The translations under genes were made by a program, and so were the position numbers. Below are positions 3,730 through 5,278 of a DNA stretch of 5,278 bases, one piece after another. Source of the DNA: Planctomycetota bacterium (GTDB lineage: Bacteria > Planctomycetota > Phycisphaerae > Phycisphaerales > UBA1924); assembly GCA_023412695.1 (NCBI GenBank), contig JAEYNG010000249.1:1-5278 (forward strand), written 5' to 3'. Below the pieces are notes generated by a model. It saw only the letters and a list, made by a program, of their open reading frames with translations, was not told the DNA's origin and ran no database searches. The first letter of the stretch is position 1. The number at the start of each line of letters is the position of its first letter.

Positions 3730-5278
3730 ATGCCGCAGTTGTTTCTGACATCCACCGACGGCTCGTCCCCGGAGATCCTCCTCGGCGACAGCCCCGTGAC
3801 GATCGGGCGTTCGCCCGAGAACGTCCTTGCGCTCAACGACACCTTGCTGTCGCGGTTCCACTGCGTGATCGAGCCCGCGCCGACGCGGCCGATCGGCGAC
3901 ACGTTCCAGGTCGACGAGACGGGCATGACCGACGCCGCGACGTGGCACCTGCGCGACCTCGGCTCGCGCAACGGCACGAAGCTCAACGGCGTGAAGGTGT
4001 CGGACTCGGTGGTGCGGCCGGGGGACGTGATCAAGCTCGGGACGCACACGTTCATCGTGCAGGCGGAGGAGACGCTGTCGGAGCGGCAGGCGGCCGCGCG
4101 TGCCGCCGCTGCGGAGGCGGCGGGGGAGTTCGCCGGCACCAACGGCAAGAACGGCCGCCCGAAGGTCGATCCGGCGTGGGTGATCGACCTGACGGAGATG
4201 ATCAACATGCTCCCGCCGCGGAACACCGGCGCGGACGACAAGCTCGAGCTGGTGGACGGCCGGGGCAAGTCGTCTGGCGCGCTGGCGGGCGAGGGCGAGG
4301 GCGCACGGGCGGTGCGGCTGCTGCTGCTCGCGGCGTCGAAGGCCCGCGCGACCGACATCCACATGGAGCCCAAGGGCGACTGCATGCAGGTGCGCATGCG
4401 CGTCGACGGGCAGATGATCAGCGTCGTGCAGTTGCCCAGCGGCGTGGGCGATCTGGCGTTCGGGCTCATCAAGGCGGCGTGCCAGATGCGTCCGACCGGG
4501 CGCGAGGCGGTGCTCGACGGCCACTTCTCCTCGAAGTTCCCGGGCGTGGGCGGGCTGGGGGGCACGGCGGCGCGTCGCGTTGATTATCGCGTGAGCTTCA
4601 CGCCGAGCGTGATGGGCCAGAAGCTGGTCGTCCGCGTGCTCGACATGCGTGATGCGCCCAAGAGCCTGACGGAGCTCGGCCTGCCGGCGTACATGTACGA
4701 CCGCGTCCGCAAGGTGTGCGAGCAGGAGGCGGGGATGCTCCTGGTCTGCGGGCCGACGGGCTCGGGCAAGACCACGACGCTCTACAACGCGCTGCGCGTG
4801 ATTGATCGGCAGACGCGCAACGTGATCACGATCGAGGACCCGGTCGAGTATCACCTCGAGAACGTCACGCAGATCCCGATCGACGACAAGCAGGGCAACA
4901 CCTTCGGCTCGCTGCTGCGGAGCGTGCTGCGCCAGGACCCCGACGTGATCCTCGTCGGCGAGGTGCGCGACGAGGAGACGGCGCGGACGGCCATGCAGGC
5001 CGCGATGACCGGGCACCTGGTCTTCTCGACCGTCCACGCCAAGGACACGATGAGCAGCGTGTTCCGCCTGTTGGACCTGCAGGTCGAGCCGTACCTGGTG
5101 GCGAACTCGCTGGAGCTGACGCTCGCGCAGCGGCTGGTGCGTGTGCTGTGCGACAACTGCAAGCGGGCGGTCAGGGTCGCGCCCGGCCAAGCCACCCGCA
5201 TGGGCCGTTTCCTCGAAAACCAGACCGAGCTCTACACCGCGACGGGGTGCGCCCAGTGCCTCCGCACGGGGTATCGCG
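3730..5278 (+). CDS. FHA domain fused to GspE/PilB-family secretion ATPase (3'-partial)
   Basis: GspE/PilB ATPases are cytoplasmic hexamers that power type II secretion or type IV pilus assembly. Residues 20-112 form an FHA domain, a phosphothreonine-binding module, with GR at 26-27, SRFH (Ser41, His44), SRNGT at 79-83 and NG at 86-87. An Ala-rich linker (about 113-145) follows, then the N2 part (TDIHMEP, 208-214). The ATPase core has Walker A GPTGSGKTT at 341-349, the Asp box TIEDPVEY at 367-374, Walker B RQDPDVILVGEVRD at 401-414, and the His box TGHLVFSTVHAKD at 427-439. The zinc site has Cys474/Cys477 and Cys507/Cys510. The FHA domain stands where GspE-type ATPases normally have their N1 domain. 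The frame is open to the window edge after 516 codons; I expect roughly 50-100 more residues. ATG 3730 is chosen because the FHA fold starts there; 3643 is an alternative. Whether it serves a pilus, Tad or type II system cannot be told here, so no symbol is given. Confidence 0.96.
   Translation, partial: MPQLFLTSTDGSSPEILLGDSPVTIGRSPENVLALNDTLLSRFHCVIEPAPTRPIGDTFQVDETGMTDAATWHLRDLGSRNGTKLNGVKVSDSVVRPGDVIKLGTHTFIVQAEETLSERQAAARAAAAEAAGEFAGTNGKNGRPKVDPAWVIDLTEMINMLPPRNTGADDKLELVDGRGKSSGALAGEGEGARAVRLLLLAASKARATDIHMEPKGDCMQVRMRVDGQMISVVQLPSGVGDLAFGLIKAACQMRPTGREAVLDGHFSSKFPGVGGLGGTAARRVDYRVSFTPSVMGQKLVVRVLDMRDAPKSLTELGLPAYMYDRVRKVCEQEAGMLLVCGPTGSGKTTTLYNALRVIDRQTRNVITIEDPVEYHLENVTQIPIDDKQGNTFGSLLRSVLRQDPDVILVGEVRDEETARTAMQAAMTGHLVFSTVHAKDTMSSVFRLLDLQVEPYLVANSLELTLAQRLVRVLCDNCKRAVRVAPGQATRMGRFLENQTELYTATGCAQCLRTGYR

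Noticed and set aside
3709..5190. Long open frame (493 codons) on the minus strand opposite the FHA-ATPase gene
   Set aside because: Its translation is a low-complexity Arg/His/Ala/Leu-rich string with no recognisable fold. It mirrors the strong G/C third-position bias of the real gene on the plus strand, which has all GspE/PilB motifs.

Overview
The window is GC-rich and reads best as a piece of a Planctomycetota chromosome, probably of the Phycisphaerae type. The evidence is a small two-helix membrane protein ending in a CxxCGY...CPxCG zinc ribbon (a protein style I associate with that group), an FHA domain fused to a secretion/pilus ATPase, and mostly weak or absent Shine-Dalgarno sequences. 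The lineage call is inference.

Layout. Positions 1-133 hold no gene I can support. Positions 134-606 (+) are a toxin-antitoxin pair of HicA/HicB type, joined by a 4-nt ATGA overlap. The pair runs convergently into 591-1295 (-), an uncharacterised membrane protein with a C-terminal zinc ribbon whose 3' end overlaps hicB by 16 bp. Positions 1318-2042 form a transposon-like cassette: an intact 150-residue IS200-type Y1 (HUH) transposase at 1436-1888 (+), flanked by inverted, hairpin-forming repeats (an exact 18-bp inverted pair plus three copies of a 44-bp two-hairpin unit). Positions 2085-3518 (-) encode seryl-tRNA synthetase, with a motif 3 that looks unusual for a bacterium. A 211-bp divergent intergenic region contains five G-tracts (potential G-quadruplex). 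From 3730 (+) to the window edge runs a GspE/PilB-family ATPase whose N-terminus is an FHA domain; it is cut off by the window end.

How the parts fit. Positions 134-2042 look accessory (toxin-antitoxin module, transposase, repeats), while 2085-5278 carry housekeeping and cell-envelope genes. HicA and HicB act together as toxin and antitoxin. The transposase and its repeats look like one functional unit resembling a RAYT/REP system, although the protein itself is of the IS200 kind. serS and the FHA-ATPase gene are divergently transcribed from a shared G-rich region and have no obvious metabolic link. The two most interesting items are the transposase/hairpin-repeat arrangement, where stem changes are compensatory between copies, and the FHA-ATPase fusion, which suggests phosphothreonine-dependent control of a type IV pilus or type II secretion motor.
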